64,000 nucleotides of DNA from Lewinellaceae bacterium (GCA_016713985.1 JADJOD010000019.1:59865-123864); one strand, 5' to 3'. Shown: positions 1 through 10,613, numbered from the stretch's first letter. Program-made: numbers and translations. Notes: a model not told the origin generated them from the letters alone.

Positions 1-1
1 G

Positions 2-972
2 TTCGATTATTTTCGCATTAAACCTGTCGTTGCCTTGCTGAGCTTGCCTTTGCTGATTCCGGCCTTGTGGTGTTTCTGGAAAAAAATCCCATTGGCGGCT
101 GCCGGCCGGGCCTGGTACGCCTGGCTGCTGTTGTTGTGCGCCACATTCGCTGTCGAAGTCGGACAACGCGGGGAATTTACCGCGCCCTTCGCCCAGGCCC
201 GGCTGATGTTTTGGGTCGCTATTTTTTACACGATGTTTTTTGTGAACGAGCACAGATCTTTAGCAACCAATGCGACAGGGCGCAACCTCATCACCCTGCT
301 GGCCATTTGCTGGTGCGCTTCTGTCAGTTGGGGCTACAACCTGCCGATCCTGTTTTCCACGCCGTGGGTATTTGCCGCGATGCAGATTTCGTGGTTTTTT
401 CAGGGGGCAGGGGAGCGTGCAAAGTTGCAAGAGGAAAAGGAAAAACGCCGTAAAGAATTGATTTTCAAAGTGCTGCGATTTTTTCAAAGAATTATTTTTT
501 GCGCGGAAACGCGGCCGCTATGTTACTGGTACTGCTGCTCGTCTTTCGCTGGGGGTACGAATTTATTTACCGTGACGGGCGACGAAGTGAAATGAATACC
601 GCACTGGCGCCGGTATTTCCGCAACTCGGCGGCATTTATTCCGGACCCGAAACGACGGCCCTTTATCTTGACCTGAAAAACCTGGCCTCCCGTTATCCGA
701 ACTTTAAAACACTTCCTTCTTTTCCGATGGCCAATTATTTGACCCGGACTTACCCGCCGTTACCGCTGGATTGGGTGGTTGGCCGCGAAATAAATAAAGA
801 CGAGGCCCCGATCCGGGCAGCGCTGGAGGTATATCACCCCGTCTTGTTGATTGAAAAACGTTACGCAGACCAAATCCGGACCGACCCCGAGATGGATCTC
901 ACGCGCCGTTTGCTCCTGGAAGGGACTGTAATTGGCGAAACGCCCAATTTTTGGGTCGTAAAATCCAAATAA
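2..972 (+). CDS. Polytopic membrane protein with soluble C-terminal domain (5' partial, frameshifted)
   Basis: The frame is already open at the first bases of the window, so the gene begins upstream. The visible N-terminal part holds several hydrophobic segments (roughly residues 10-22, 35-50, 60-78, 95-115) followed by a charged linker rich in Glu/Lys. A further hydrophobic segment and a ~125-residue soluble tail (TYPPLPLDWVVG, VLLIEKRYADQIR) follow in another frame. The two frames meet at the T-run near 494-500, where one missing T would restore one protein. The architecture resembles bacterial integral-membrane glycosyltransferase-like proteins with a periplasmic tail, but no catalytic motif is visible, so the function is unassigned. 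Confidence 0.6.
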
Positions 973-1007
973 ATGGCATCTTTGCCCGTCATAAACTACT
1001 TAACTCA

Positions 1008-1403
1008 ATGCCGATGCGTTACCTCATTTTGTTGCTGACCAGTTTTGCACTTCAACCGCTCTCTGCCCAGGAACTCAGCCGCGCCACCACTCCGGCTGAT
1101 ACCGCCGAATACAACATTCGCTTGTTTGAAGGACGCCTGGGCCGACTTCGTGAAGCGGTGGAAAAAAAGGACGTTTCTTCTATGGTCGGCGTATACGCGC
1201 ATTTGCTGGGCGACATCCGGGAGGAAATCGGCAGGGTGGAAAACACCAATCCAAAAAGCGTCCGCCTGGAGCCTATGCTCTTGGTACTGAACAAGTTCGA
1301 TGCGTTTATCTTCGATCCGGCCAAACCCGAAGAACTGAAGCCGTACCTGCCGCGTTTCGACGAGTTTCTGGCGTTGATGAAGGAGGAAAAAACAGGGAAA
1401 TAA
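1008..1403 (+). CDS. Small secreted hypothetical protein
   Basis: About 131 residues beginning MPMRYLILLLTSF, a clear signal peptide with likely cleavage after LSAQ. I chose this ATG over the earlier in-frame start at 951 because it places the signal peptide at the N-terminus and avoids overlap with the upstream gene. The mature part is predicted helical and charged (RLGRLREAVEKKDVSS, EEIGRVENTN), without recognisable domain or cysteines. It probably acts in the periplasm. It follows the preceding membrane-protein gene by 35 bases and may be co-transcribed with it. Confidence 0.6.
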   Translation: MPMRYLILLLTSFALQPLSAQELSRATTPADTAEYNIRLFEGRLGRLREAVEKKDVSSMVGVYAHLLGDIREEIGRVENTNPKSVRLEPMLLVLNKFDAFIFDPAKPEELKPYLPRFDEFLALMKEEKTGK

Positions 1404-1405
1404 CC

Positions 1406-3894
1406 CTACAAATCTATCCCGATCACCACCCCCGTTTTATACCGCTCCTTGCCAAAAAATCCCGCCACCACGTCGATCCGGAAAGCGCGGAAAAACCCAA
1501 CCCCGATGTTTTCGAGGCCGACATTCAGTTCCCAATACGGCAAATCGTTGCTGCGGAACGTCTCGCCGTAAGTGGCGTTGGTGTAGTAGATCCCGGCCCC
1601 GAATACTTCTTTCAGATTGAGTTTGCGCAGACCCGGTATTTTGTCCAGCAACCAGCCTTGCAAGTGGTGCTGGAAATGCGCCTGCACAAAGGGTTCGCTG
1701 CTGGAGTATTCATAATAGGGCATCAGGAAAAAACTGCGAATGTAGTCGCCGGGTTTGCCAAAAATAGTCTGGTTGCCCATCGCATGGTGCCAGTCGACAA
1801 ATGAAACGTTTTTGTCGCTTAAAAAGAGTCCGCCGGATACATTGAGGTCGGAATAACCCGCCAGCCCCCAACCGATACCGTTTTTCCGCACCTGTGCTTG
1901 AAAAAAGTCGAAATCCATATCACTGCCACCGACGCCGGGAATGGCTTTGCGGTAAATCAACAACAACTCGGGCCAGCCGGAGGATTCGTAGGTCCGGAAT
2001 TTCGGGTAACTGCTGTACGTTTCTCCCACCCGGATTCGCGCTGTCAGACCAAGGATAAAGGCTTCGTGGGTAATAAAAAACGGTTCGGGCAGGTCGGGCA
2101 ACGGCGCATTCGGCAAATATTCCCGGTCCTTTTTAAAATATGAAAAATTGGAGTTGTTTTCCAATGCCTTGCGCCGGCTCCATTCGGCGTCGCCGCGCAT
2201 CCAGAGCCCCGGCGCCAGGTAGCGACTGAATTCACCCTTTACAAAGGTTTTTTCGTACAATTTCATGTAGTTGCGTTTCACCAGCACCGAATAAAGGGTA
2301 TTCAGGCCCACCCCGATCGGATTTTTGTCACTGAACTGCACCGGCAAAATGCCGCCGCTCAACTCCAGGTTGGAGTAAAACTTGCTTTCGAAACGCCGTT
2401 CCACACGCAACCCGCCCCGCAGTATTTTTTCCGAAAACCCGTAATTGATCGAGCCTTCGGCGCGCCAGAAACGGGTGCGGCGTTCTCCGTCGTATTTGCT
2501 GAACTCGGGTTTTACATTGAACAACCAGCCCTGCACGGTATTGAATTGTACCCAGTCCGTTACGGAAGGGTAGCGCACCGTAATGTGTTTTTTCGAATTC
2601 CGCCAGGTGTAACCGAAGATCAGGTTTTCGAACTTGAACCTGTTTCGTTTCGCGTCGGTACTGTCTAAGTAAACATCCGATTTCCAGATGCGCTGGAGGC
2701 TGTCTTTGCGCACATAATCGACTGATTCTTCCATGGTTAGCGGCACCGGTCGGATGGAAGTCCAATACGTGGAATCCCGTTCGTTGGCATTGTCCTCGAT
2801 CCGGAAGGTTTCCTTGTTGAGCAATCCCTCCGGAAAAGCCGGGCGAAGGTTGTAATTGGAAAAAATGCCGTTGAAAAAGCCGTCGAATTTGAATCCCAGC
2901 AGCCCGAACTTAAACTCGTTACCTGGGTCAGCAGGCACCAGGTATCGGGTTTTTCTACCGGCACAAATTCCTGCTTGATGCGCAGGGTGTCGAGCACCGG
3001 TTGTTTGATGGCCGCTCCGGTCAGGGCAAGATCGGCGCCGGCGAGGTTCCACCATTCGTCGACGACGTACAGGTTGCCGCTGAAAGCCGGATCGGCCGAG
3101 CGTTTGGGCGTCATGCCGATTTTATAAATATCGTACCCGTTTTCGTCCTTAAATTTTCCTAACAGTTTGAATATGTAGTAGTTAAACGCATTGTCAGCCA
3201 AGGGGGAAAGTATCTCCCGATCTATTTCGAGGCGTTCCTCGTAGAGGTTAAAATCAGTCAGGGTGGCGCGATTGAGGCTGAATCCGTTTTCCGAACCACT
3301 CACCTTACTGGAAATCATCACTTCTTTTTTTCGCTCGGGCGAAGCCTGCACATACACCTTGGATACGGATTCGGAAAGGTAAAGCACACCGGTCCGGTTC
3401 GTATCGAGAATGCCGCCCATATTTCCGATATCCTGCCCCATGATTTTTTTCGGGGCGTCCAGCAACTTGTGAAACCCTTTCACATAGACGTCCACGCTGT
3501 ATTCCCGGGTTTTTGTTTTGTAGTACCTTCGCTTGGCGATTACCTCCCGCATGATGCGGTAAGCGGGATCTTCCGTGGTGATCACCACTTCGCTGATTTC
3601 CAGGGAAGCCGGCTCCATCCGCACCGTCAGTTGCACCGGTTTGTTACCCACAGGGATGTGTTCAATTTTTTGTTTGTATCCAATGTATTGAAAAACAATT
3701 GAATAAGTGCCGGGGTCTAAGGGCAGGCGATAATCGCCTTCAGCGTTTGCCGCCGTGCCATTGGTGGTATTCCGGACATAAACGGAAGCGAACGGGAGCG
3801 GATCGCCGTTTTCATCGAGTACTTTACCGCTGATTTGTGCAAGCACAAAAAAAGGCGCAAAAATGGCAAAAAGGATAGAGCAGATTTTTTTCAT
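1406..3894 (-). CDS. DUF5686 / carboxypeptidase-regulatory-like outer-membrane protein (frameshifted)
   Basis: Starts MKKICSILFAIFAPFF with a signal peptide ending near VLAQ. It is followed by a CarboxypepD_reg-like beta-sandwich (ISGKVLDENGDPLPFASVYV, residues ~20-100) typical of Bacteroidota surface proteins. The long remainder matches the DUF5686 family and ends in alternating beta-strands with C-terminal GVVIGIDL, suggesting an outer-membrane beta-barrel. The reading frame changes near 2930 (…KPDTWCLLTQ into NEFKFGLLGFKFD); one missing base joins them into ~830 residues, the usual family length. In TonB-type systems the N-terminal domain is regulatory, but the molecular role of DUF5686 proteins is not known. 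The gene is divergent from tilS. Confidence 0.85.
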
Positions 3895-4070
3895 CCGGAT
3901 GTGGTTAGTAGTAGGACGGAAATCATTTCCGTCCGGATGTTTCATTATCAGAATGTTCAGAAACAAGTTAGTAGCATTAATTTTATCCGCTTACTTTTCA
4001 AAAATAAAGCGTGCAAAAATTGAAGTTAAAAATCACTCCTTTTGCGTTTTAACAGAGTTTAACCCAAAAG

Positions 4071-5398
4071 ATGGATTTGTTGCATAAATTTAAGGCGTTT
4101 GTAAGAACCAAAAGCCTGCCCGTGGAGCAGGGGCGGACGCTTCTGGCGGTAAGCGGCGGCGTGGATTCCGTCGTGATGGCGAATTTGTTCAGAGACGCCG
4201 GATTTACCTTCGCGGTTGCCCACTGCAATTTTCAACTGCGCGGCGAAGAGTCGGATCAGGATGAAGTATTTGTTCAAAATCTCGCTGCGAATATGCAGAC
4301 GCCGTTTTTTACAAAACGTTTTGATACAAAGACTTATGCGCAATCGAATGCCATTTCCACGCAGATGGCTGCACGCGAGTTGCGTTATGCCTGGTTTTTG
4401 GAAATCGCAACAACACACGCTTATACGTCCATCGCAAGCGCGCATCACCTGAATGATTCCGTGGAAACCGCACTGCTGAGTTTTATCCGGGGGACCGGGC
4501 TTGCCGGACTTACGGGAATTTCGGAAGACACCCGGCTTGGCAACAGCGCGATTCGGTTGATCCGGCCCCTGCTTTTTGCAACCCGCGCGGAAATAGCGGA
4601 TTATGCCGTAAAAAACCGCTTGCCTTGGCGGGAAGACAGCAGCAATGCAGGCCTCGATTATTCCCGCAACTTTGTGCGGCACCGGATTGTGCCACTTCTG
4701 GAAGAACTGAATCCCAATTTTTTACACACGGCCGAACGCAATCTCCGGCGGCTTTCGGAAACGGAATTGAATATCCGTCATTTGATCAACCAGTACGCAG
4801 GTCCGGAGAACAAAAAATATCCCGTTTGCCGGCGCCCCGGCAGGCCTTGTATTATCTGCTGGAATCGTATGGATTTACGGACGAACAGGTCCGTCAGGTG
4901 GCGGAAAACCTGCAACAATCCGGCCTGGACCTCCATTCCGCGACGGGCTGGCGCCTGTTGATCGACCGCGACCGGATCGTGTTAACCCGGTCCGGGGAAA
5001 CAGTTGGAACATCCGACCCGGTGCAAATTGAAGAAAACGACCTGATGGTTTCGCTGCCCGATGGCGCCCGGCTCATTCTGACGCCTGCCATGCCCGCAGA
5101 TCCTTTTCCGAATGGCCGGGATTCTGTGATTGTTGACCAGGAAAAACTGCACTTTCCATTACTTTTGCGTCACTGGCGACCGGGAGACGTTTTTCAACCC
5201 TTTGGCATGGACGGGCAACACCAGAAATTGCAGGATTTTTTTACCAACCTGAAGCTCTCGCGCTTAGAAAAAGAACGGGCGCGGGTATTGGAAAATGGAG
5301 ACGGCAAAATCATCTGGATACCCGGCTACCGTTCGGACGAACGGTTTCGTGTAAAGACGGATACCCGGAATGCCCTTAAAATCGCCTGGATCAGGTAA
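4071..5398 (+). CDS. tilS: tRNA(Ile)-lysidine synthase TilS (frameshifted)
   Basis: TilS ligates lysine to C34 of tRNA-Ile(CAU) using ATP, changing decoding from AUG to AUA, and is normally essential. The PP-loop ATPase signature SGGVDS lies near residue 28. The N-terminal domain continues with HCNFQLRGEESDQDE and the HHLNDSVET motif. The C-terminal part (RHWRPGDVFQPFGMDG, KLQDFFTNLKL) matches the TilS substrate-binding domains. The two halves are in different frames, meeting near 4820 (KKYP then RLPAPRQALYYLL); one missing C would restore ~443 residues, the usual family size. Because the gene is normally essential, a sequencing indel is more likely than a real break. The gene starts at ATG 4071, 176 bases from the divergent DUF5686 gene. 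Confidence 0.92.
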
Positions 5399-5451
5399 AT
5401 TACTCCACTTTGAACAACAAAAAAGCAGCGGGCCGAAACTTGCCCGACATC

Positions 5452-7365
5452 ATGAGATCTGCGTATGTTTTCCCTTTGCGGCTGTTGGGATTCTGGCTTT
5501 TATTTTTTGCGGTATTCCGCCTGTGGTTTGTCACCTGGTTTCATGGCGAATGGTCGAAACAAAATCCCTTGTCGGCCTGGTTATCTTTTTGGCACGCCTT
5601 GCCACTTGATATCAGCACGGCTGCGTACCTGATGACCCTGCCGGTACTGATGTGGTTTGCCGGTCTGAGCGCCGGACTTCGTTCTTATTCCATTTTAATA
5701 CGCGCTATTTCAATCACAAATGTTGCCCTGGTCGGCATTTTGGTCCTGATTTTCGGGGCGAATATTTTTATTTACGAAGAATGGCATACCCTGCTCAATA
5801 ACCGGGCTCTGGATTATATGAGCACACCCAGGGCCTTGCTCGACTCGATGTCTCTTCCGTTTAAAATGGTTTCCGTTGGTCTGTATGCCGGATTTCTCTG
5901 GCTGATGTGGCGGGTATATAAAAAGGTTGTCGGAACGAATATTTTCCCGGAAAAAATACGCAGAAACCGGTTGGTCGCCCTTCCGGTATTTGCCGGACTG
6001 CTTTTTCTGGGCATCCGGGGCGGTTTGGGAGTCATTCCGATCAATGAAAGCGCCGTTTATTATTCTTCCCACCTGTTTAACAACCACGCAGCCACCAACA
6101 CGGCCTGGAACCTCATCCACAGCCTGATCGAAACCCGGTCGACGGAAAATCATTACCGTTTTTTGCCTCCGCAGGACGCATTGAATGAAACAAACGCACT
6201 TTTTGGAGCAGGTGCCGCCGACGCAGGTACGAACTTCGAATGGTTCGAAAAATCCGACAGCGGGCGGCTGAATCTGGTGTTTGTCATCATGGAAAGTATG
6301 ACAGCGCAGGTGGTGGAGGAATTGGGTGGCGAGCCGGGTGTCTGTCCTAACCTGGGCCGGCTCGTCCGGGAAGGTATTCTTTTTGAAAACGTGTACGGCA
6401 GCGGATACCGGACCGACCAGGGGGTGGTATCCATTCTCGGCGGATACCCTGCGCAACCCGATCAATCCATCGTATTGTTGTCGGACAAGGCCGAAAAACT
6501 AAATTCCATATCCAAAACGCTGCACTCCGACGGCTATTCCACCGCTTTTTTATACGGCGGGGAACTGACCTTTGCCAACATCGGCGTTTGGCTGACCAAT
6601 CAGCGATTCGACAGGATCATTTCGGAAAAGGATTTTTCGCGGGAGGATAAAACACAGCGCTGGGGTGTGGATGATATACGATTGTTGAATCGCAGTATAT
6701 TGGAATTCAATCAGTTGCAGGAGCCTTTTTTTGGAGCGGCCATGACTTTAAGTTTACACCCGCCCTATGACGTGCCTTTTCAAAGCAAATGGAACGGCCC
6801 GGACGACCGCGCCAAATTCCTGAACAGCGCAGCTTTCGCCGACCACGCTATCGGCGAATTTTTTAAATCCGCCGAACGGCAAAAATGGTACGACCGCACC
6901 CTTTTTGTACTCGTTGCAGATCACGGCGTTTCACCGCCGAATTATTATGGCTTGGACAATCCAAAATCCCGTCGCATCCCCCTGATTCTTTTTGGGAAGC
7001 CGCTGCTGAAAACGTGGCGGGGTGCAAAAATTGCTATTTATGCAAACCACCACGACCTTCCGGCAACGGTTTTGCGGATGATGGGTTACCCGCAAAACGG
7101 GGATTTTCCCTGGAGCCGCGATCTCTGGCGGTGGCAAAAAACGGGGATTGAAAGCGGGAACCGTTTGACAAAAGAACGATATTCAGGCGGGTTTGCGTAC
7201 TACACCAACGAAAACGGCCTGGGATGGGTCAACCCGGAAGGGAAAGGATTTTATTCTTTTGGGAACAAAAACTGGCATTTATGGGAAGGCCAGCTGGATA
7301 CGGTCAGCCGGAAACAGGCGCAATCGTACCTGCAAGTGCTGTATGACGACTTTTTAAGCAAATAA
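5452..7365 (+). CDS. LTA synthase-like sulfatase-fold membrane transferase
   Basis: About 637 residues. Four to five membrane segments occupy the first ~200 residues (LLGFWLLFFAVFRLWFV, LMTLPVLMWFAG and others), then a periplasmic alkaline-phosphatase/sulfatase domain. Metal-site and catalytic elements seen are FVIMESMTAQ, the Thr-containing GSGYRTDQGVVSILGG and FVLVADHGVSPP (DH pair). This is the layout of LtaS/MdoB-type phosphoglycerol or phosphoethanolamine transferases, which modify envelope glycans or lipids using phospholipid head groups. The substrate cannot be told from sequence. ATG 5452 was preferred to TTG 5410 because it starts immediately before the first membrane segment. It lies 53 bases after tilS on the same strand. 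Confidence 0.87.
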   Translation: MRSAYVFPLRLLGFWLLFFAVFRLWFVTWFHGEWSKQNPLSAWLSFWHALPLDISTAAYLMTLPVLMWFAGLSAGLRSYSILIRAISITNVALVGILVLIFGANIFIYEEWHTLLNNRALDYMSTPRALLDSMSLPFKMVSVGLYAGFLWLMWRVYKKVVGTNIFPEKIRRNRLVALPVFAGLLFLGIRGGLGVIPINESAVYYSSHLFNNHAATNTAWNLIHSLIETRSTENHYRFLPPQDALNETNALFGAGAADAGTNFEWFEKSDSGRLNLVFVIMESMTAQVVEELGGEPGVCPNLGRLVREGILFENVYGSGYRTDQGVVSILGGYPAQPDQSIVLLSDKAEKLNSISKTLHSDGYSTAFLYGGELTFANIGVWLTNQRFDRIISEKDFSREDKTQRWGVDDIRLLNRSILEFNQLQEPFFGAAMTLSLHPPYDVPFQSKWNGPDDRAKFLNSAAFADHAIGEFFKSAERQKWYDRTLFVLVADHGVSPPNYYGLDNPKSRRIPLILFGKPLLKTWRGAKIAIYANHHDLPATVLRMMGYPQNGDFPWSRDLWRWQKTGIESGNRLTKERYSGGFAYYTNENGLGWVNPEGKGFYSFGNKNWHLWEGQLDTVSRKQAQSYLQVLYDDFLSK

Positions 7366-7373
7366 AAAGAGGC

Positions 7374-7448
7374 AAAGGCGCCGGGAAGAATTAAACGACA
7401 TTGATCGATTATCAAATATTTGCGTGTATCCTTCTTCTCGGCACCTCT
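7374..7448. repeat. Imperfect palindromic intergenic element
   Basis: Arms at 7374-7390 and 7432-7448 are inverted repeats matching at about 14 of 17 positions, around an AT-rich ~41-base centre. It lies between two convergent genes, so it could serve as a bidirectional terminator. The GAGGC/CACCTCTGCG composition resembles the palindromic repeats often scattered in Bacteroidota intergenic DNA. Confidence 0.55.
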
Positions 7449-7461
7449 GCGTAAAAGAGGT

Positions 7462-7848
7462 TTAATTGGTTGAATACAAGCCAACTACATTACCTTCCGT
7501 GTCATTAAAAAAGGCGAAATGCCCCATGTTTTCTCCAATCGGAGTTTTGGGCAGGAGGTTTTTGCCGCCGGCTGCTTCGATACGACCCAGGATTACGTTC
7601 AGGTCGTCGCCGCCGTTGAGGTATACTTTTGGGCCGTCGTGACCGGAAGGTTTATAGCCTTCGCCGAAACAAATTGCCCCGCCAACACCGCCGTTATCGC
7701 GGTCGTGCAACAAAATACCCATCCTGATTCCTGCCGCATCCATCTCCGGCATGTCAAAATCAAGGATTTTTTGGTAAAATGTTTTGGCGCGTTCAAAATC
7801 GTTTACCGGGATTTCGAACCAACTGATGCCGTTTTTGACAAATTCCAT
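7462..7848 (-). CDS. VOC (glyoxalase/bleomycin-resistance) family protein
   Basis: A 128-residue protein with one full VOC module: N-terminal half ISWFEIPVNDFERAKTFYQKI and C-terminal half NMGHFAFFNDTEGNVVGLYS. These are the paired beta-alpha-beta-beta-beta units that form a metal-binding dioxygenase/lyase fold. Bacteroidota have many such single-module proteins annotated as glyoxalase or lactoylglutathione-lyase-like; the substrate is unknown. Soluble, no signal peptide. Convergent with the LTA-synthase-like gene and divergent from the esterase at 7996. Confidence 0.87.
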   Translation of the reverse strand: MEFVKNGISWFEIPVNDFERAKTFYQKILDFDMPEMDAAGIRMGILLHDRDNGGVGGAICFGEGYKPSGHDGPKVYLNGGDDLNVILGRIEAAGGKNLLPKTPIGENMGHFAFFNDTEGNVVGLYSTN

Positions 7849-7965
7849 AGCAAAAAATTAAAGTTAGTGAAATAATCGGGTGAATTTCCAATATTCTGCA
7901 AAGATCAATAATTTGTTTTGTTCAACAAACACAAATTGTTTATTTTTATCTGAAATTTCTTTTTC

Positions 7966-7973
7966 TACATTTG
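7966..7973 (+). promoter_or_regulatory. Bacteroidota -7 promoter element
   Basis: TACATTTG matches the TAnnTTTG -7 consensus and ends 22 bases before the ATG of the esterase gene at 7996. No convincing -33 TTG at the usual ~19-20 base spacing was seen. Confidence 0.45.
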
Positions 7974-7995
7974 CCCGCAAACAATACCACTCAAG

Positions 7996-8727
7996 ATGAA
8001 TCGAGAAATCCACAATTGGTTTAGTCCCCGCCTGAACAAAAACATGGAAATTGCCATGTACGGGCATTTTGGTTTTGCCTTGCTGCTGTTGCCAACTGCC
8101 GCCGCCGACTACTTAGAATACGAGCGTTTTCACCTGATTTCAACGCTTGAACCCTTTATAGATGCGGGCAAAGTGAAGGTTTTTTCGATCAACAGCATCA
8201 ATTCGGAAGCCTGGCTGAACAACAGGATGCACCCGCGCCACAAGGCCATCCGCCACCAGCAATTCAACGCCTACGTTGAAAACGAGGTGATCCCGTTTAT
8301 CAAAATGCACACCAGCGACAACACCCCGATATACACCAGTGGCGCTTCGCTGGGCGCCCTGCACGCAGCCAATATGTTTTTCCGCCGCCCGGACCTGATC
8401 AACGGCACCATTGCCATGTCCGGCGTGTATGACCTGACTTCCTACACGAAAGGATATTACGACGAAGATGTTTATTTCAACTCGCCGTGCCATTACCTGC
8501 CCAACCTGAACGATGACCGTGTATTGTCTTTGCTTCGCAACAGCGGACACATTCACATCATGAGCGGATCGGGCGATTATGAAGACCCGGATGCTTCCCG
8601 CAACCTGGCACATGTGCTTTCATCCAAGGGAATTCCGCACGATCTGGACGTCTGGGGAGGCGATATGCGCCACGACTGGCCGACCTGGCGCGCTATGCTC
8701 CCGTATGTGATCGATCAAAAATTCTGA
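7996..8727 (+). CDS. Esterase family alpha/beta hydrolase
   Basis: 243 residues, cytosolic (no signal peptide). The nucleophile elbow is GASLGALHA near residue 117. A later acidic residue (GSGDYEDPDA) and His near the C-terminus (GGDMRHDWPTWR) are plausible triad partners. The protein matches the esterase family with putative-esterase (PF00756-like) fold. The HDWPTWR ending is typical of short Bacteroidota members. Natural substrate unknown. The next gene downstream (8762) is a secreted member of the same superfamily, spaced by 34 bases, so the two may form an operon. Confidence 0.82.
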   Translation: MNREIHNWFSPRLNKNMEIAMYGHFGFALLLLPTAAADYLEYERFHLISTLEPFIDAGKVKVFSINSINSEAWLNNRMHPRHKAIRHQQFNAYVENEVIPFIKMHTSDNTPIYTSGASLGALHAANMFFRRPDLINGTIAMSGVYDLTSYTKGYYDEDVYFNSPCHYLPNLNDDRVLSLLRNSGHIHIMSGSGDYEDPDASRNLAHVLSSKGIPHDLDVWGGDMRHDWPTWRAMLPYVIDQKF

Positions 8728-8761
8728 TCCTCCGCAGCAAGACGGCTCCGCCCTTGTTTTT

Positions 8762-9580
8762 ATGAAGACATTTTGCCTCCTATTCAGTATTTTGATCACT
8801 GTGAGCGCCTTGCATGCGGGGAAAGTGGATTCGTTGGAAATTTACAGTCCGGCGATGCGGAAAAATATCCGCTGCCTGATTATTATCCCCGACGATTATT
8901 CCATCATGGGCAAGCCGTACCCGGTTTTGTACCTGCTGCACGGCTGGAGCGGCCACTTTGCCGGCTGGTTGAGCGGCGCGCCGCAACTCCGCCGTCATGC
9001 CGACACCTATCAGATGCTGATCGTTTGTCCCGACGGCGGCTACGACAGCTGGTATCTGGACAGTCCGGTGGATTCGACAGTACGTCACGAAACTCACGTT
9101 GCCCGGGAGGTGGTGTCGTATGTCGATTATTATTACCACACCCGCAAAGAACCGGGCGGCCGGGCCATTTCCGGGTTGAGTATGGGCGGTCACGGCGCTT
9201 TATACCTGGCCTTCAGGCATCCCGATGTTTTTGGCGCGGCCGGCAGTATGGCGGGCGGACTTGACCTGCGCCTCTGGGAAAAAAACAATTGGGACCTGGA
9301 AGGTGTATTGGGCCACCCGGACGAGCATTGGAACAACTGGGAGGAACATTCGACGGTAAACTTGATCCCTTTGCTCAAAGGCAAAGAACTGTTTCTGATC
9401 ATCGATTGTGGTGCAAACGATTTTTTTCTTCCCGCAAACCGCGACATGCACGCCCGGTTGACGGAAGCGGAAATACCCCATGAATACACAGAGCGGCCGG
9501 GTGAACACAACGGCGACTACTGGAACAGCGCCGTGGATTTTCAGGTCCTTTACTTTGACAAATTTTTCAACCGCCCATAA
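8762..9580 (+). CDS. Secreted esterase, FrmB/tributyrin-esterase-like
   Basis: 272 residues with signal peptide MKTFCLLFSILITVSALHAG. The mature domain is a putative-esterase alpha/beta hydrolase: YPVLYLLHGWSGHF (oxyanion region), GLSMGGHGALY (nucleophile Ser), IDCGANDFF (Asp) and RPGEHNGDYW (His). It resembles acetyl-xylan/feruloyl esterases, FrmB-type S-formylglutathione hydrolases and antigen-85-like proteins; export makes a polysaccharide or lipid ester the more likely substrate (inference). The 3' end overlaps the convergent FAD oxidoreductase gene by 14 bases. Confidence 0.88.
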   Translation: MKTFCLLFSILITVSALHAGKVDSLEIYSPAMRKNIRCLIIIPDDYSIMGKPYPVLYLLHGWSGHFAGWLSGAPQLRRHADTYQMLIVCPDGGYDSWYLDSPVDSTVRHETHVAREVVSYVDYYYHTRKEPGGRAISGLSMGGHGALYLAFRHPDVFGAAGSMAGGLDLRLWEKNNWDLEGVLGHPDEHWNNWEEHSTVNLIPLLKGKELFLIIDCGANDFFLPANRDMHARLTEAEIPHEYTERPGEHNGDYWNSAVDFQVLYFDKFFNRP

Positions 9581-10613
9581 CAAACCGCCGGATATCCACT
9601 GCCGGGTCAAGGGGTTTTCCGTCCATCAGATGGTCGGCCAGGTGCCCGGCCCAGTAAGGCGCCAGCAAGGCTCCTTTGGTGCCTAATCCGTTAAATATGA
9701 ATATGTTATCGCGAATACGACTTTGCCCGATAAACGGCCTCCGGTCCTTTACGGTCGGTCGGATACCCGCCACATGCCCGACGATATCAAAAGGAGCGGA
9801 TAACATCTCGAACAGGTGATTCAGAATATAATCGCGTTCACCCGCACTGGGCTCCGTATCGGGATAATACCATTGATAGGATCCACCCGCCCAAAACAGG
9901 TTTTCGTCGAGCGGCACCAGGGTGACGGTTTTTTTCAACATTTGATGGATACGAACGGACTTTGGGCCTTCCCGCAACCGGATCAGCAAAGCTTCACCTT
10001 TTGCGGGTTGCCAGGGCAGTCCCGGAAAAAAAGGATTCTCCACAGCCCGGAATCCTTCGCAGAACACGATTTGATCGTATTCCATTAATTCCCGGTCAAT
10101 GTTTTGATAATCAAATGTTTCGGGCCGAAATTCAAGTCCGGAGCCGGTGTTTTTACGGAAAGTGGTAATCAGTTCGGCAAAATTGACCCTGGCGGCTTCC
10201 CGGAGCAAGCCCAGCCGCCAGCCCGGTTTAATATGGGGGGACCAGTCGCCGGCATCCGTGATCTCTGCCATGTGGCCGGCATAGTCGGGCAGGGCACATC
10301 GGGCAGACCAGTCGTTGGCTTCTTCCGCCGTGGCCAGCAGCCGCACAACCGGTTGTTCCGACCAAATTTTTATGCCCAGTTCTTGTTCCAGCGAACGGTA
10401 GGCCGACCGGGCGGCGTCAAAAAACTCGTCGAAACGCCAGGTCTTGACAAAACGTTTGCCGGTAACCGGGTTGATAACTCCTGCCGCCACAGGCGACGAA
10501 CTGCCGGCCAGGTTGCCGTCCGAAATATGGACCCGGGCATTTTTACGGCGCAGCGCCCAGGCAAGCATCGTGCCCGCAATTCCCTGGCCGACAATAAGTA
10601 TCTTCCTCATCAA
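9567..10613 (-). CDS. FAD-dependent oxidoreductase, DAO family
   Basis: 348 residues starting MMRKILIVGQGIAGTMLAWAL, an N-terminal Rossmann FAD-binding motif (GxGxxG). The C-terminal DAO signature is IRPTVKDRRPFIGQS followed by FNGLGTKGALLAPY. The family oxidises C-N bonds of amino acids or amines (D-amino acid oxidase, glycine oxidase ThiO, MnmC C-terminal domain). Bacteroidota carry this short stand-alone version as an uncharacterised relative. Cytosolic. Start uncertain between two adjacent ATGs. It is followed 15 bases upstream by the proline-rich gene on the same strand, probably one operon. Confidence 0.85.
   Translation of the reverse strand: MMRKILIVGQGIAGTMLAWALRRKNARVHISDGNLAGSSSPVAAGVINPVTGKRFVKTWRFDEFFDAARSAYRSLEQELGIKIWSEQPVVRLLATAEEANDWSARCALPDYAGHMAEITDAGDWSPHIKPGWRLGLLREAARVNFAELITTFRKNTGSGLEFRPETFDYQNIDRELMEYDQIVFCEGFRAVENPFFPGLPWQPAKGEALLIRLREGPKSVRIHQMLKKTVTLVPLDENLFWAGGSYQWYYPDTEPSAGERDYILNHLFEMLSAPFDIVGHVAGIRPTVKDRRPFIGQSRIRDNIFIFNGLGTKGALLAPYWAGHLADHLMDGKPLDPAVDIRRFVMGG

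Noticed and set aside
1406..3894. Calling the broken DUF5686, tilS, tamB, M36, kor and fba genes true pseudogenes
   Set aside because: Each is repaired by one or two single-base changes, in many cases in homopolymers, and several are normally essential.
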